DNA of 35,514 nt from Candidatus Zhuqueibacterota bacterium. Its GTDB lineage: Bacteria > Zhuqueibacterota > Zhuqueibacteria > Thermofontimicrobiales > Thiofontviventaceae. The stretch covers positions 1 to 35,514 of the forward strand of contig JAFGDW010000263.1 in the NCBI GenBank assembly GCA_016931935.1. Direction: 5' to 3'. Below, in pieces: positions 6,851-16,189 of the stretch. Under the pieces are notes generated by a model. That model worked only from the letters and a program-made list of their open reading frames with translations, was not told the DNA's origin and searched no databases. The stretch's first letter is position 1. Every line of letters starts with the position of its first letter. A program made the translations under genes and the position numbers.

Positions 6851-8672
6851 TCTCCCACACCAACACCATCTCACATTGCCCGCAATCGAACTGCATACGG
6901 AACCGCGATCCTTGCTCATCCACGAGAAACCACGGCTCATCGGGTATGCGTTTCGGATGTGTACCGTTGCACAGGTTAAGCTGGTGTTTGATGCAATATT
7001 TTGTGCGCATCACTGGTCGGCCATGCAGGTCAAGTCCCGATTCGGCTGCCGGCTCGATTTGGGTAACGCCGTGTCGTGTGTAGAAGTCACGGGCATGTTG
7101 GTTGAGCACGTTGCCGCGGAAGTCAATGATTGTCTCGGGGTACTCGTTGTCGGTCACCGGCGTGAGTCGTTGGAACATAGGACGTCTTTCTGCACGGCGC
7201 GCCAGCAGATCATTCAGCAGCCGGCGGCGTAGTTCGTTAAGCAACGACATTGGCACGAACCAGGTTGTTTGCCATGTCAGGTCAATGCGATCGATGCGAA
7301 ACGGAGTGTCGCCAGTGCGATTGAGGGATTCCAGCAATTTAGCAGTCATTTTGTTTGTATCCCGCGCACAGGATTTCTCAAGCTCATGATCGAGTTGCAC
7401 TGTATTTCCGTCCTCATCGCGGGCAACCAGACGAATACCTCGCTCGGTATCACTGACAGTGATGGTTACACAAATTCTACGTTGGCTGCGTGTATTCTCT
7501 GCTGCTTTGAGGAATGCATGATCCGAATTACGATAAATCGACATACCCGGCTGAATACCATTTATATCTGCTGGAGTAATGTGTATTCCATCGACACCGT
7601 TAATCAGCGTGCCTTGCAGTTCACCGTTGCTATCGAAATAACAGATACCGTCACCATTGTGCAATTCCACATTGCCGTGAAAAACAAATCGCCGGCGCTC
7701 GACTCGTACGACCGTGCCTGCCAATTCGCCCACCATTTTCGGAGTATCGGGAAATCCTGGCGATTTGGTTCGTCCGTCAATAAAATAACGGGTATAGCCA
7801 CGGTTGAAGGTTTTGGCAGGATCAGGCCGGAAATCCAATTCCACCCGACCGCTCGAGGCAGGTTGCCGATTTTTTGCAGCAAGCACCCGATCAAGCTCCT
7901 GACGATAGTAACTGACAATATTTGCGACATAGGCCTGATCTTTGAGTCGGCCTTCAATTTTGAACGAGTAAACGCCAGCATCGATCAATTCGCCGAGATG
8001 AGCCGACAGGTTTAAGTCACGCAACGAAAGCCAGTGCTTCATAGGTTGGACTTGTTCGCCGTCACGATTAACAATCCGATAGCGTTTACGGCACGGCTGG
8101 GCACATTCGCCACGATTGCCACTGCGGCCGCCGATGGCATAGCTCATGTAGCATTGGCCACTGTAACAAACACACAGGGCGCCATGAACAAAAGTTTCTA
8201 ATTCGATTTGACTTTGAGTGCGAATGTCGCGGATTTGATCGAGCGATAATTCGCGGGCGAGAATCACCCGCTGAAATCCTGCTTGCTCCAGAAAGCGGAC
8301 TTTTTCCGGGGAATTATTGTGCATTTGAGTGCTGGCAATTAGCGGAATTGGTGGCAGGTCACATTCCAGCAAGCCCATATCCTGAATGATCAGGCCGTCC
8401 ACGCCCATTTCATACAACTGCCGGATAAGCGTTATCGCTTCCGGCAGTTCATGATCGTGAAGAATCGTGTTTAATGTAACATAAATTTTAGCCCAGTAGA
8501 TGTGGGCATGCTGCACCAGCACAGCAATATCATCCGGGCTATTTCCGGCCCTGCTGCGGGCGCTGAACTTCGGCGCGCCGATGTACACGGCATTGGCGCC
8601 ACAATTAATGGCTGTCAATCCACATTGGAGATTTCGCGCCGGGGCGAGCAGTTCAATTCGATTCACGAGCAA
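6801..8672 (-). CDS. Peptidase U32 family protein (RlhA/YhbU-like)
   Basis: 623 aa. The start is a TTG at 8672, or a GTG six bases further in; ELLAPARNLQCG then matches the family start. The U32 signature is visible near residues 150-190: ETFVHGALCVCYSGQC, then GNRGECAQPCRKRY. Members include collagenase-like proteases and, better supported in bacteria, RNA-modification enzymes such as RlhA (23S rRNA cytidine hydroxylation), TrhP and the UbiU/UbiV hydroxylases, several of which hold an Fe-S cluster on these cysteines. Which activity applies is not decidable. The C-terminal tail after VLVWEKQ (KREN/KRGN-rich) is translated from an intergenic repeat. The gene lies 21 bases after the small gene at 8694, so the two are probably co-transcribed. 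Confidence 0.88.
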   Translation of the reverse strand: MLVNRIELLAPARNLQCGLTAINCGANAVYIGAPKFSARSRAGNSPDDIAVLVQHAHIYWAKIYVTLNTILHDHELPEAITLIRQLYEMGVDGLIIQDMGLLECDLPPIPLIASTQMHNNSPEKVRFLEQAGFQRVILARELSLDQIRDIRTQSQIELETFVHGALCVCYSGQCYMSYAIGGRSGNRGECAQPCRKRYRIVNRDGEQVQPMKHWLSLRDLNLSAHLGELIDAGVYSFKIEGRLKDQAYVANIVSYYRQELDRVLAAKNRQPASSGRVELDFRPDPAKTFNRGYTRYFIDGRTKSPGFPDTPKMVGELAGTVVRVERRRFVFHGNVELHNGDGICYFDSNGELQGTLINGVDGIHITPADINGIQPGMSIYRNSDHAFLKAAENTRSQRRICVTITVSDTERGIRLVARDEDGNTVQLDHELEKSCARDTNKMTAKLLESLNRTGDTPFRIDRIDLTWQTTWFVPMSLLNELRRRLLNDLLARRAERRPMFQRLTPVTDNEYPETIIDFRGNVLNQHARDFYTRHGVTQIEPAAESGLDLHGRPVMRTKYCIKHQLNLCNGTHPKRIPDEPWFLVDEQGSRFRMQFDCGQCEMVLVWEKQEGKRENGKRGNGEL

Positions 8673-8693
8673 TGGATTCCCCGGGAATTTCCG

Positions 8694-9011
8694 TCAGTGA
8701 TTGCAACAGTCATGATGTTCATGTTGCTGTTGCAGCTTATAGCTGGCAAATTCTGACCGAGCCGCTGCATCAACCGGCCGTTTTTCCAGTTGGCACCAGG
8801 TTTCCAGTTCTTCAACATCAACATCCACTTTGTGGACATGCATCCCCTGCAGCCGAAACTTGCTGAGCGTTTTGCGGGCCATTTTATGCCATTGTTCAAA
8901 CGTTGTTTCCAAATCATCTTTATCAACCGAGATTTCACGTAGCCGTTCCCATTGATTCGCTCTGAACCAAGCGATTCCAACTACCATGTGTCGAGGTGCC
9001 ATACCATCCAT
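8694..9011 (-). CDS. Conserved small protein with His/Cys-rich tail
   Basis: 105 aa, function unknown. The body reads like a small conserved bacterial family: HMVVGIAWFRANQWERLREI, FEQWHKMARKTLSKF, HVHKVDVDVEELETWC and RPVDAAARSEFASYKL. It has no signal peptide or membrane segment. The end, LQQQHEHHDCCNH, packs four histidines and two cysteines into 13 residues and could bind a metal. The start may instead be the ATG at 9002; no strong ribosome site marks either. It precedes the U32 gene by 21 bases, suggesting an operon and perhaps a shared RNA- or metal-related role, which is only inference. Confidence 0.72.
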   Translation of the reverse strand: MDGMAPRHMVVGIAWFRANQWERLREISVDKDDLETTFEQWHKMARKTLSKFRLQGMHVHKVDVDVEELETWCQLEKRPVDAAARSEFASYKLQQQHEHHDCCNH

Positions 9012-9275
9012 CCGTTTTAATTGAAGAGGTTTAGTTTCTGATTATTTGGTTTTTAGTGTAAGTGTCAATAATTCTGAATTAGTAAACCAATTGAAACTGC
9101 TAGTAGATATTGAGTTATGTTTACACGTTCCGGGTTCCGATTTCAGCGTTCAGGGTAAAAAACTTCTATCGCAAAGTAAGTATTATACGTTTATGACATT
9201 TTAATCAACTCAGATATGCTAGTGCCAAAAATAAATCCGTCAACCGAGAATGGTGAAACCGCAACGTGTACCGAT

Positions 9276-9331
9276 GCCAGCATTATCAATTATCAACTCT
9301 CAAATCACCATTCTCAATTTACAATTCTCAG
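9276..9331. repeat. Word-like degenerate tandem repeat (ATTATCAATTATCAACTC type)
   Basis: Tandem variants ATTATCAATTATCA, CTCAAATCACCATT and CTCAATTTACAATTCTCA lie against the 3' end of the ATC-hydrolase-like gene. This is the same family as 5226-5290 and 32672-32727. The rest of 9012-9275 shows no gene that I can support. Confidence 0.6.
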
Positions 9332-10014
9332 AGTCGTTTCTGTTCCGGTTCAATAATCGCATCTTCAAATATATAGCGGGGATTGCAACACTCATCGCCC
9401 TGCATCAATGTTTTGGTGCGATGCAAATTCAGACGGGGATCAAATGTATTTGCCAGCACCTGATCGCCATAGCAGTGCGTTACAAAGCCCAGATTTGCGG
9501 CGTTAGCTTCACGGTAAATTTCAGCAAACAGGCATTTGGTGCATCGCAATTCCAGGACGGATTCGGTTTGCTCCACAATTTCCAGATGACTTGCGGTTTG
9601 CATAATCGATTTCAGCGTTCGCGGGTCTTTCATGTACTGGCCCAACATCATGTTCGCCACTTTATAAGCATCGAGAAATGTGTCCAGATTACGTGTTTGG
9701 TAAGACTCGCGCACCGACATCATCGTATTTGTGTAGAGCTGGTTAAATGCCTGTTGAAGCATGTACATAAATTCCTGTTTGTCGTAGTGATTGCACAGGT
9801 GTTTCATAACCGGAATATAATAGACCTGAAAGCTAAATTGCGCGAGTTCACGGTAGGTTATTCCGGCATCGATTTCAAACGGGTCAGTGGGTCCAATTTC
9901 GTGTTGCTGCTGTGCGATAACCGAGCTGCCAAGACATGTGAACGCCGCCGCTGGCATCACGGTGGCTAAAAATTGCCGACGATTGCAGCGCCCGGATGGA
10001 CTTTTCGACGACAT
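9328..10014 (-). CDS. Tat-exported L-2-amino-thiazoline-4-carboxylic acid hydrolase-like protein
   Basis: 228 aa. The N-terminus is a twin-arginine signal, NRRQFLATVMPAAAF, with a probable cleavage after SSVIAQ. The rest resembles the ATC hydrolase family. The best marks are the C-terminal DPRLNLHRTKTLMQGDECCN with following RYIFED, and the mid-region CTKCLFAEIYREANAANLG. The named enzyme opens the thiazoline ring of ATC on the path to cysteine, but most family members are uncharacterised, so the reaction is unproven here. Conserved cysteines (CTKC, CYGD, ECC) could bind metal. GGAGG stands just before the ATG. The export signal is unusual for a small-molecule hydrolase of this kind. Confidence 0.72.
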   Translation of the reverse strand: MSSKSPSGRCNRRQFLATVMPAAAFTCLGSSVIAQQQHEIGPTDPFEIDAGITYRELAQFSFQVYYIPVMKHLCNHYDKQEFMYMLQQAFNQLYTNTMMSVRESYQTRNLDTFLDAYKVANMMLGQYMKDPRTLKSIMQTASHLEIVEQTESVLELRCTKCLFAEIYREANAANLGFVTHCYGDQVLANTFDPRLNLHRTKTLMQGDECCNPRYIFEDAIIEPEQKRL

Positions 10015-10625
10015 ACATCCTCCTTCACCATTCCGGTGATCTTGACGTATTTTTAAGTCTTGAGACGATCAGCAGTCAGCGATCAGCACCATATGCATTT
10101 TTTTGCTCGGTTTAATTGTTAATTGAAATTTTGAGGAGAGGCCGGATTCAATTTATAACCATTCAGATTGTTAACTTGAATTACTCATAAATCAAAAAGT
10201 AATCACAGATAATTAACTGTTAAAACATGCACTAGTTGGATACATAGAAATAAACTAAGTTCGATATACTGAATTTGGAGGCTTGCACCATTCAAGCCAA
10301 AGTCCAGTCAATTATATCTTCTAAAGGTAACTTGACTGGGTTATCTGGACTCCTTAATGAATTACAATGAATATTCCAGGTTAAGAATATTTGGCGTTTC
10401 ATCTTTCAGAAGGAATACATTTCATCATCCCGAACTTCATTGCAACTTGGGTTGCACATCCCGGAAAATCAAAATGCTGAGCATTGACTGGTGAATGTCT
10501 TAAGTATGAATTATTCATTCGCCTGGCACTGCATTTCATGTTTGAATTTAGTGAATAGTTTTCAGTAAAGTTAGAATGGATAAATTTTGCAACGCGTTTC
10601 CCTAATCGTTCCGGAAATGCAGCGC
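10015..10625. other. Gene-poor spacer with repeat words and a possible stem
   Basis: It holds a short GATCAGCAGTCAGCGATCAGC word (about 10067-10087) and an 8-bp perfect stem, CCAGTCAA 10304-10311 with TTGACTGG 10332-10339. An open frame at 10399-10629 is listed separately with low confidence. Nothing else is supported. Confidence 0.5.
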
Positions 10626-10629
10626 TCAT
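10399..10629 (-). CDS. Doubtful small ORF overlapping the stop of the TIM-barrel gene
   Basis: 76 aa. The start overlaps the upstream stop as ATGA, which would allow translational coupling. Its composition (many Asn, Ser, Arg and Met, no hydrophobic pattern) does not look like a folded protein and I recognise no family. It may be part of a dispersed element, or simply an open frame in a spacer. Confidence 0.2.
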   Translation of the reverse strand: MSAAFPERLGKRVAKFIHSNFTENYSLNSNMKCSARRMNNSYLRHSPVNAQHFDFPGCATQVAMKFGMMKCIPSER

Positions 10630-11444
10630 GAAAATTTTATATATGCCTCCTTGATCTGTTCCAAAAACTCATCCTGATTCCGTTCCCAATATTTCTGAGA
10701 CAGAATTTCAACTTCGTTAAAGCCCGTAAATCCAACCCGCTCGACCCAACTACGGATTTCCGGAATATTGATAACTCCCTCCCCCATCAGGCCGCGATCA
10801 TTGAATGGGTCGGTCATCGGACATTTCCAATCGGAAATATGGAAGCCGAACAGGTTATTATTCAATCCACATCGGGTGATTTCCGGTTCCAGCGCCGGAT
10901 CCCACCAACTGTGGTAGGTATCGACTATTACACCCAATCTTGTGGAATCGATGCGTTCCACCATTTCGTTTGCCTGACGCAGTGTATTAATTGCCGACTG
11001 ATCGGCTGCGTAAACGGGATGCAGTGGCTCAATTGCCAGTTTGATTTTTGCTTTAATTGCCGAAAGCAGAATTTGTTCAATACCGTCACGAATCTGTCCG
11101 CGCGAAATTTCCAGCGACTGTCCGGGAACTGCACCGCATACCAGTACTAACATTGGCGCTCCCAATTCAGCAGCTTGTTCGATAATGCGCCGATTTTGTT
11201 CAATCGCCTCCTGGCGTTTTGAGTGGGTATCGGCTGCAAAAAATCCACCACGACTCAATGAGACAATTTCCATGTCATGATCCCGAATCATTTGTCCGGT
11301 CGCATGCAAATTATGGTTCTCCAGCATTTCACGCCAGATAGTAATACCTTTAACACCTACAGCAGCATACTTTTCCACTGCCTGCTCAAGTGACCACGGT
11401 TTGGTCGTGATCGTGTTGATGCAAAATCGGGATAAGTCATTCAT
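10626..11444 (-). CDS. Sugar phosphate isomerase/epimerase-like TIM-barrel protein (xylose isomerase-like)
   Basis: 272 aa, normal for the AP-endonuclease-2/xylose isomerase-like barrel. Barrel strands can be followed: FCINTITTKPW at the start, GVKGITIWREML, EIVSLSRGGFF, MLVLVCG, KLAIEPLHP with the metal-ligand-type glutamate, GVIVDTYHSWWDP with aspartate and histidine, LFGFHISDWK, and FNEVEILS with the last glutamate. Such enzymes use a divalent metal to isomerise or epimerise sugars or inositol derivatives, or act in sugar catabolism. The substrate is unknown and no sugar operon surrounds it. No strong ribosome site is seen before the ATG. Confidence 0.87.
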   Translation of the reverse strand: MNDLSRFCINTITTKPWSLEQAVEKYAAVGVKGITIWREMLENHNLHATGQMIRDHDMEIVSLSRGGFFAADTHSKRQEAIEQNRRIIEQAAELGAPMLVLVCGAVPGQSLEISRGQIRDGIEQILLSAIKAKIKLAIEPLHPVYAADQSAINTLRQANEMVERIDSTRLGVIVDTYHSWWDPALEPEITRCGLNNNLFGFHISDWKCPMTDPFNDRGLMGEGVINIPEIRSWVERVGFTGFNEVEILSQKYWERNQDEFLEQIKEAYIKFS

Positions 11445-11650
11445 ACTTTTTTTCTGAGATTAGGTTTGTACGTGTTGGGAATATTTCTAACTTGTCGGTT
11501 CGTCAATTATTAAAGTAACAAAATATGAGTAATAATGCAAGGTGATTTTCCCGGATAGCCGCCAAAAAATTTATCATTTTGGTTACATTTTGAGAAGCAA
11601 AATTTGTTTTTGTCATGAAAACCTAATTGTACGAAATGGTGCATATTTTC

Positions 11651-12766
11651 TTAGAATACCAACCGCAAAATAAAATTTTCACTGTCCGCGAGAACAGCCG
11701 CTGAATTTTTCCCTACAGTCAACGGGAAAATAAAATCAGGAATTCCTGTCCCAAAGTTCAACTTGGTGGCCGGTAATCGGGACAGGTTGGTAACCAAACA
11801 GCCTTTATCGGGATCGTACGGTTTTAATTTATCATAGCGTGCATCTGCAATCAAAGTTTCTATATGTGCGAGATAATCAAGATAATATTTTGGCGTTACA
11901 TCAGGCATATGTTTTCGTATCTCAATCGCGATGTCATGAATTTCAGATTGGTTGACCATGGCTGTCTCGAAATTGACATCATTAAACATCAGCCCGTTAC
12001 CAATGAACCGTTGCCCGTATTGCGGAATTTTCCGCCTGACATCAACAGGCATTGTTAGCAGGATATTTTTGTCAAACTGCTTTTTCTGCAATTCAACAGT
12101 TCGTTTCAGCACTATTGCGGACAAAATATCGTTTGTCGAGACGGATTGCCCGTTTGCTGCTGCAATCTGTTTAATCTGTGCTCGCACTTCCGCTTTAGGA
12201 ATTTGTTCAAACGAGATTGATAATTTATCAGGGACGGCGGGACATGGGGCCGGCCGGGTATCAAAATGAAAAGCCTTTAGGATCGTCCGCTTGTGATTGA
12301 CGTTGAGCATCGCCCGAATAACCTGCCGCAGTAAATAATTCCGGGAAATCATGGCAAGTATGCCCAGCATAAAGAAATAGCTAAATCCATCACCAGCGAG
12401 ATGATTTAATTTCGGAATCAGCACAGTACCATTATTAAGCTGGATTACTTTTAGAAAGAACAACGATTCCATATCTGCGGGAATCATCGAACAATAGGTT
12501 TGATAGATATTTTCATTACTGTCATGCGTTTGAAAAATCTGCTGAATATGCACTTCAGCAAAACAGGCAGTTTCATTATACCGATCGAACTGGATGACAC
12601 CAGCATCGTATTTCCCAAACATCGGCCAGAAGAGTCCCGAGAGTTTCCGCAAAGCTGATCGAATTGCTTTAGTATTTAACCTGTTTTTGTAATACATTAT
12701 AAATTCAATCGGATAGCTACCGTTTGCGAAGATTGTGTCGACCTGGGAAATATTGAGTTTTTTCAT
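11651..12766 (-). CDS. HxxxDG acyltransferase of the BAHD/condensation superfamily
   Basis: 371 aa from ATG 12766 (an in-frame GTG at 12775 would add three residues). The catalytic HxxxDG is present as NHLAGDGFSYFF, and a BAHD-like second motif, LNFGTGIPDF, stands where plant enzymes have DFGWG. Between them, SVSTNDILSAIVLKR and TMPVDVRRKIPQYG match the BAHD core. These enzymes move an acyl group from CoA or a carrier protein to an alcohol or amine. BAHD proteins are best known in plants and fungi, and condensation-type relatives in bacteria make lipids or peptides. No synthase or carrier gene is adjacent, so the acceptor is unknown. It appears to be a stand-alone gene. Confidence 0.75.
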   Translation of the reverse strand: MKKLNISQVDTIFANGSYPIEFIMYYKNRLNTKAIRSALRKLSGLFWPMFGKYDAGVIQFDRYNETACFAEVHIQQIFQTHDSNENIYQTYCSMIPADMESLFFLKVIQLNNGTVLIPKLNHLAGDGFSYFFMLGILAMISRNYLLRQVIRAMLNVNHKRTILKAFHFDTRPAPCPAVPDKLSISFEQIPKAEVRAQIKQIAAANGQSVSTNDILSAIVLKRTVELQKKQFDKNILLTMPVDVRRKIPQYGQRFIGNGLMFNDVNFETAMVNQSEIHDIAIEIRKHMPDVTPKYYLDYLAHIETLIADARYDKLKPYDPDKGCLVTNLSRLPATKLNFGTGIPDFIFPLTVGKNSAAVLADSENFILRLVF

Positions 12767-13096
12767 GCCCCCCACTGCCCTTTCATTAGTTAAAACGTTT
12801 AAATCCTTTACTCAGGTGCTATTATCGGAGTGAAGCGTTTTCATCGTCTGTTTACATTAATGAAACGATACTGGTATGCGCTTCAGGACAGAGCAAGTAT
12901 GCAATGTGTAAATGCCCGGTCTGTTGTCATTAATATAATTATACTAAGGCGACTGGCCAGGCATTGCACTCCGAATCTGGTGAATTCTTCTGTGACAGAA
13001 AGTAATGAAATTTTCAACAGAGTCAAGAGATGAAGCATTAATTTTTTCCGTTTTACATTTTTTAGACAGTATTATCGCCCTTATATAATTTCAATT
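12767..13096. other. Spacer without a supported gene
   Basis: About 330 bases, AT-rich, between the acyltransferase start and the end of the aminotransferase gene. A plus-strand open frame at 12830-13033 has no recognisable family or ribosome site and I do not call it. The promoter of the acyltransferase should lie here. Confidence 0.5.
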
Positions 13097-14296
13097 TCAC
13101 ATCGCTTGCCCGTTTTTTTCCTGCAACACGTTAATGGCATTTGCCAGACGCATGATACCGGTCTCAATCGTTGCTTCATCCACACAGGAAAAATTAAGCC
13201 GCATGGTTCGTGTCCGCGTTTTGTTGATATAAAACGGATCGCCGGGGACAAACACCACATGATCTTTCACGGCCAGATCGAACAAATCAAGCGCCGCCAA
13301 TGGTTCCGGCAATTCCGCCCAAAGAAACATACCGCCTTCCGGTGTGGTGGATGTTACATCTCCAGGGAAATATTTTTTAATACTACGCAGCATTGCTTTA
13401 CACTGATTTCCATAAACGTGATTTATTTTTTCGATATGCTTATCGATATCATAATCCATCAGATATTGATAAATTATGCATTGCGTAAAATGAGTCGTGT
13501 GCAAATCGGTCGCCTGTTTGGCGGTGACAAGTTTGCTCATAATCGGTTCAGGCGCAACAATCCAACCGAGTCGAAAGCCCGGGACAATCGATTTGGAAAA
13601 CGAACCCAGCAACACCGTATTATCCGGCGCCAATTCCTTAAACGATGGTTTTGCCTCCCCGGAGAAGCGCAAATCGCCATACGGATCATCTTCAATTAAT
13701 ATCAATTTGCTTCCCTGAATAACCTCTGCAACGTCCATTCTGTTTTTGATGGAATAGGAAATTCCGGACGGATTCTGGAAATTAGGAACCGTATACATCA
13801 TTTTGGGATTGTGCGAATTAACAGCTTCCTGTAATTTTATTACATCCATGCCGTCATCGGAGACCGGAACCGGCAGAAACATCGGACGATAAATGGAGAA
13901 CGCCTGGATTGCTCCAAGATACCCCGGCTCTTCAATAATGAGTCCTTCCCACTCATTCAAAAATATTTTTCCCAACAAATCCAGGCCCTGCTGCGACCCA
14001 CTTGTGATTAAAATATTATCCACGGGGATGTCGATATTCTTTTTCTCACGGTATTGAGCCGAGATATATTCGCGTAACTTTCCGAATCCTTCGGAATTGC
14101 TGTACTGGAACACGTCCCGGCCATAGGTTTCGAATACTTTTTCTGTTGCCTGTTTCAGTTCATCTGCAGGAAAAAGCTCCCGATTGGGTAATCCACCTGC
14201 GAATGAAATGACATTCCGATCCAACGCAACTTTCAATATTTCCCGAATGAATGAGCGCGGCACATCCGCAATGCGATCTGAAAAAACCTTATCCAT
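13097..14296 (-). CDS. PLP-dependent class I/II aminotransferase (LysN/2-aminoadipate type)
   Basis: 399 aa. The fold-type I pattern is complete: ISFAGGLPNRELFP at the start, ILITSGSQQGLDLLGK, the PNFQNPSG loop, EDDPYGDLRF with the PLP-contacting aspartate and tyrosine, and the Schiff-base lysine K235 in LGSFSKSIVPGFRLGW. This sequence style is that of 2-aminoadipate/aromatic or branched-chain transaminases related to the MocR C-terminal domain, but without the DNA-binding part. It would transfer an amino group from an amino acid to a 2-oxo acid. A saccharopine/lysine-dehydrogenase-like gene lies about 3.4 kb away, which is compatible with lysine or aminoadipate metabolism but does not prove it. 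Confidence 0.92.
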   Translation of the reverse strand: MDKVFSDRIADVPRSFIREILKVALDRNVISFAGGLPNRELFPADELKQATEKVFETYGRDVFQYSNSEGFGKLREYISAQYREKKNIDIPVDNILITSGSQQGLDLLGKIFLNEWEGLIIEEPGYLGAIQAFSIYRPMFLPVPVSDDGMDVIKLQEAVNSHNPKMMYTVPNFQNPSGISYSIKNRMDVAEVIQGSKLILIEDDPYGDLRFSGEAKPSFKELAPDNTVLLGSFSKSIVPGFRLGWIVAPEPIMSKLVTAKQATDLHTTHFTQCIIYQYLMDYDIDKHIEKINHVYGNQCKAMLRSIKKYFPGDVTSTTPEGGMFLWAELPEPLAALDLFDLAVKDHVVFVPGDPFYINKTRTRTMRLNFSCVDEATIETGIMRLANAINVLQEKNGQAM

Positions 14297-14423
14297 ATAT
14301 TCCTCATTATTATTCCGAGAATAAAAAGATCTGGCTGGATATTAATTCACATAAGACAAATATCCTGATCAAATACGCGGGCAGGATTCTATGTTTCAGT
14401 AGATTAAGGACAACTTTAAATGC

Positions 14424-15356
14424 TTATAAACTGGTTATCACCCGCTGGCGATGTGGAATGGGCACGCGTTCGCCATCACGAACAGCAATGACATTCGCGT
14501 GAATGGCCGCGGCTTCTTCGAGAAACGGCGCTGTGGATGGGTAACGCTGGGAAAAATGGGTTAAAATCAATAAATCCGCACCGGATGCTCGGGCGAGTGA
14601 CGCGGCGTCACTGGCGGTCATGTGGCCATACCGGGCTGCTTCAGCGGAACGATCGGACAGGAACGTGGCTTCACACACTAACATATCCACATTATCGGCC
14701 AGTTCGTTCGCTGCCGGACAAAGCCGGGTATCAATCACAAATGCAAACGACTGGCCAAATCGTGGATTGCTGACATCTGTCAGTTCTACCCGTCTCCCAT
14801 CAGCCAGATCAATCCAGCCTTGCGCCCGTAGCAAACGAATATCAGGTCCACTGATGCCAAATGCAGCTAATTTTTCAGGAATAAATGTGACATCATCACG
14901 CTCCTGAAGCCGCAGTCCCCAGGTTTCAACCGAATGATCGAGCAATTTCGTTTCCAACATGAATTTGTCATTTTCAAAAATTTTGCCGGATTCTGAAATG
15001 GGATGGTCAATTAAGATCGTCGTATCATGAAATATCGCCGCATGGCGCAGGTTATCATAATATTGCTGCCCGGAAGCAGGATAGTAGACATGCACCGGGT
15101 GTTGCACGTTATCCAGCGAGAGCCGTTGAATAATGCCCGCCAGACCAAGGCAATGATCACCATGAAAGTGTGAAATGAAAATGCGGGTAATTTCCGAAAC
15201 AGATACACCAGCGCCGATCATTTGCCGTTGAGTGCCTTCGCCGGGATCGAATAAAATACCTTCATCGTCCCATCGTAAAAAATAACCACTATGATTGCGC
15301 CAGCGTGTCGGTACCTGACTGGCCGTCCCCAATGCAACAAACACTCGTTCGGACAT
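14424..15356 (-). CDS. rnz: Ribonuclease Z (tRNA 3' processing)
   Basis: 310 aa, the length of the short bacterial form. The metallo-beta-lactamase motif SHFHGDH gives H63, H65, D67 and H68, the same numbering as in characterised short RNase Z enzymes. Further zinc ligands are suggested by LLDHSVETWG, CEATF and the late ILTHFSQRY. The TASQVPTRWRNHSGYFLRW start and the IRLLRAQGW segment are typical. The enzyme cuts tRNA precursors after the discriminator base when CCA is not encoded. GAGAGGTAA stands right before the ATG. The GHMTASDAA stretch matches the conserved HxT loop. Confidence 0.93.
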   Translation of the reverse strand: MSERVFVALGTASQVPTRWRNHSGYFLRWDDEGILFDPGEGTQRQMIGAGVSVSEITRIFISHFHGDHCLGLAGIIQRLSLDNVQHPVHVYYPASGQQYYDNLRHAAIFHDTTILIDHPISESGKIFENDKFMLETKLLDHSVETWGLRLQERDDVTFIPEKLAAFGISGPDIRLLRAQGWIDLADGRRVELTDVSNPRFGQSFAFVIDTRLCPAANELADNVDMLVCEATFLSDRSAEAARYGHMTASDAASLARASGADLLILTHFSQRYPSTAPFLEEAAAIHANVIAVRDGERVPIPHRQRVITSL

Positions 15357-15604
15357 TTACCTCTCACTGATTAAAATTGCTTTCATCTGTTTGTAACATT
15401 AGGAATATAAGTGATTTTACGATAAAAATCCAGTCAATAGTTCATAAATTCAAAATTGATCGTTTCTCGAAAAGTCAAAAAGTCGGAAGGGTAGATAATG
15501 GGAACCTACTAGGGATTGCGCCTATTGCAATATGAAAGCATAATCGATTCATTCAAGTAGAGAAATATTATATAATGTCAAACAAGGGCGGCAGACGATC
15601 TACG

Positions 15605-16189
15605 CTACAAATCACCCTGATCAGGCATGTTCGCTACCTTAATTGCAAACGCAATACCCAACGTAATAATAAAAATGAGGGATAAAATAATCTGTTTCTC
15701 AGTTTTATCTGCATTCTTTTTCATGTCTAACTCGACATAATTTACAAAGGATGTATCCTGCCTGAGACCTACATTGACATCGGTTCCATCAAGATATTTG
15801 ATCGCAACGCCGGAGAATACTTTTGCTGTATAAACATCGTCATCCTCGTTATCAATCAACAATCCTTCTTCACGATTGATATAGTTATTTTTTACCTGAA
15901 TGACCGCATCGGCACCGTTTTTATATGCTTTGTACTTGAGATAATTTAGAATTTCATCATTGGATGAATACTCACTTCCGATTGCTTCGACAAAACCGAT
16001 TTGTTCGTATTCACGTTTTACGTCCACACCATCAAAATAAATATCAACGACGCCGGATTCATTAATGTATTGTTTATCTGTGGTTGGCGTGTAATGTACC
16101 ATGTTGTTGTCACCATGAGTGACAAAACAACCGGCAACAATTGTAGCCATGAAAGAGAGCAGAAGCGTTAATCTGGTTATTCGAATCAT
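15605..16189 (-). CDS. Lipoprotein with C-terminal membrane segment, function unknown
   Basis: 194 aa. A signal peptide ends in the lipobox VAGC (C21). The middle, EYEQIGFVEAIGSEYSSNDEILNYLKYKAYKNGADAVIQVKN, resembles the small alpha/beta fold of RcsF/YbjQ-like envelope lipoproteins, though I cannot name a family. A hydrophobic helix follows at about 165-185 (QIILSLIFIITLGIAFAIKV), so the protein would be held by both a lipid and a transmembrane segment, which is uncommon. It may be an envelope sensor or assembly factor; this is only a suggestion. The DUF3795 gene upstream ends with its own terminator, so this gene needs its own promoter. Confidence 0.7.
   Translation of the reverse strand: MIRITRLTLLLSFMATIVAGCFVTHGDNNMVHYTPTTDKQYINESGVVDIYFDGVDVKREYEQIGFVEAIGSEYSSNDEILNYLKYKAYKNGADAVIQVKNNYINREEGLLIDNEDDDVYTAKVFSGVAIKYLDGTDVNVGLRQDTSFVNYVELDMKKNADKTEKQIILSLIFIITLGIAFAIKVANMPDQGDL

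Noticed and set aside
12830..13033. Plus-strand ORF of 67 codons in the acyltransferase-aminotransferase gap
   Set aside because: No ribosome site, no family resemblance, and a composition rich in Arg and Ile typical of chance frames.
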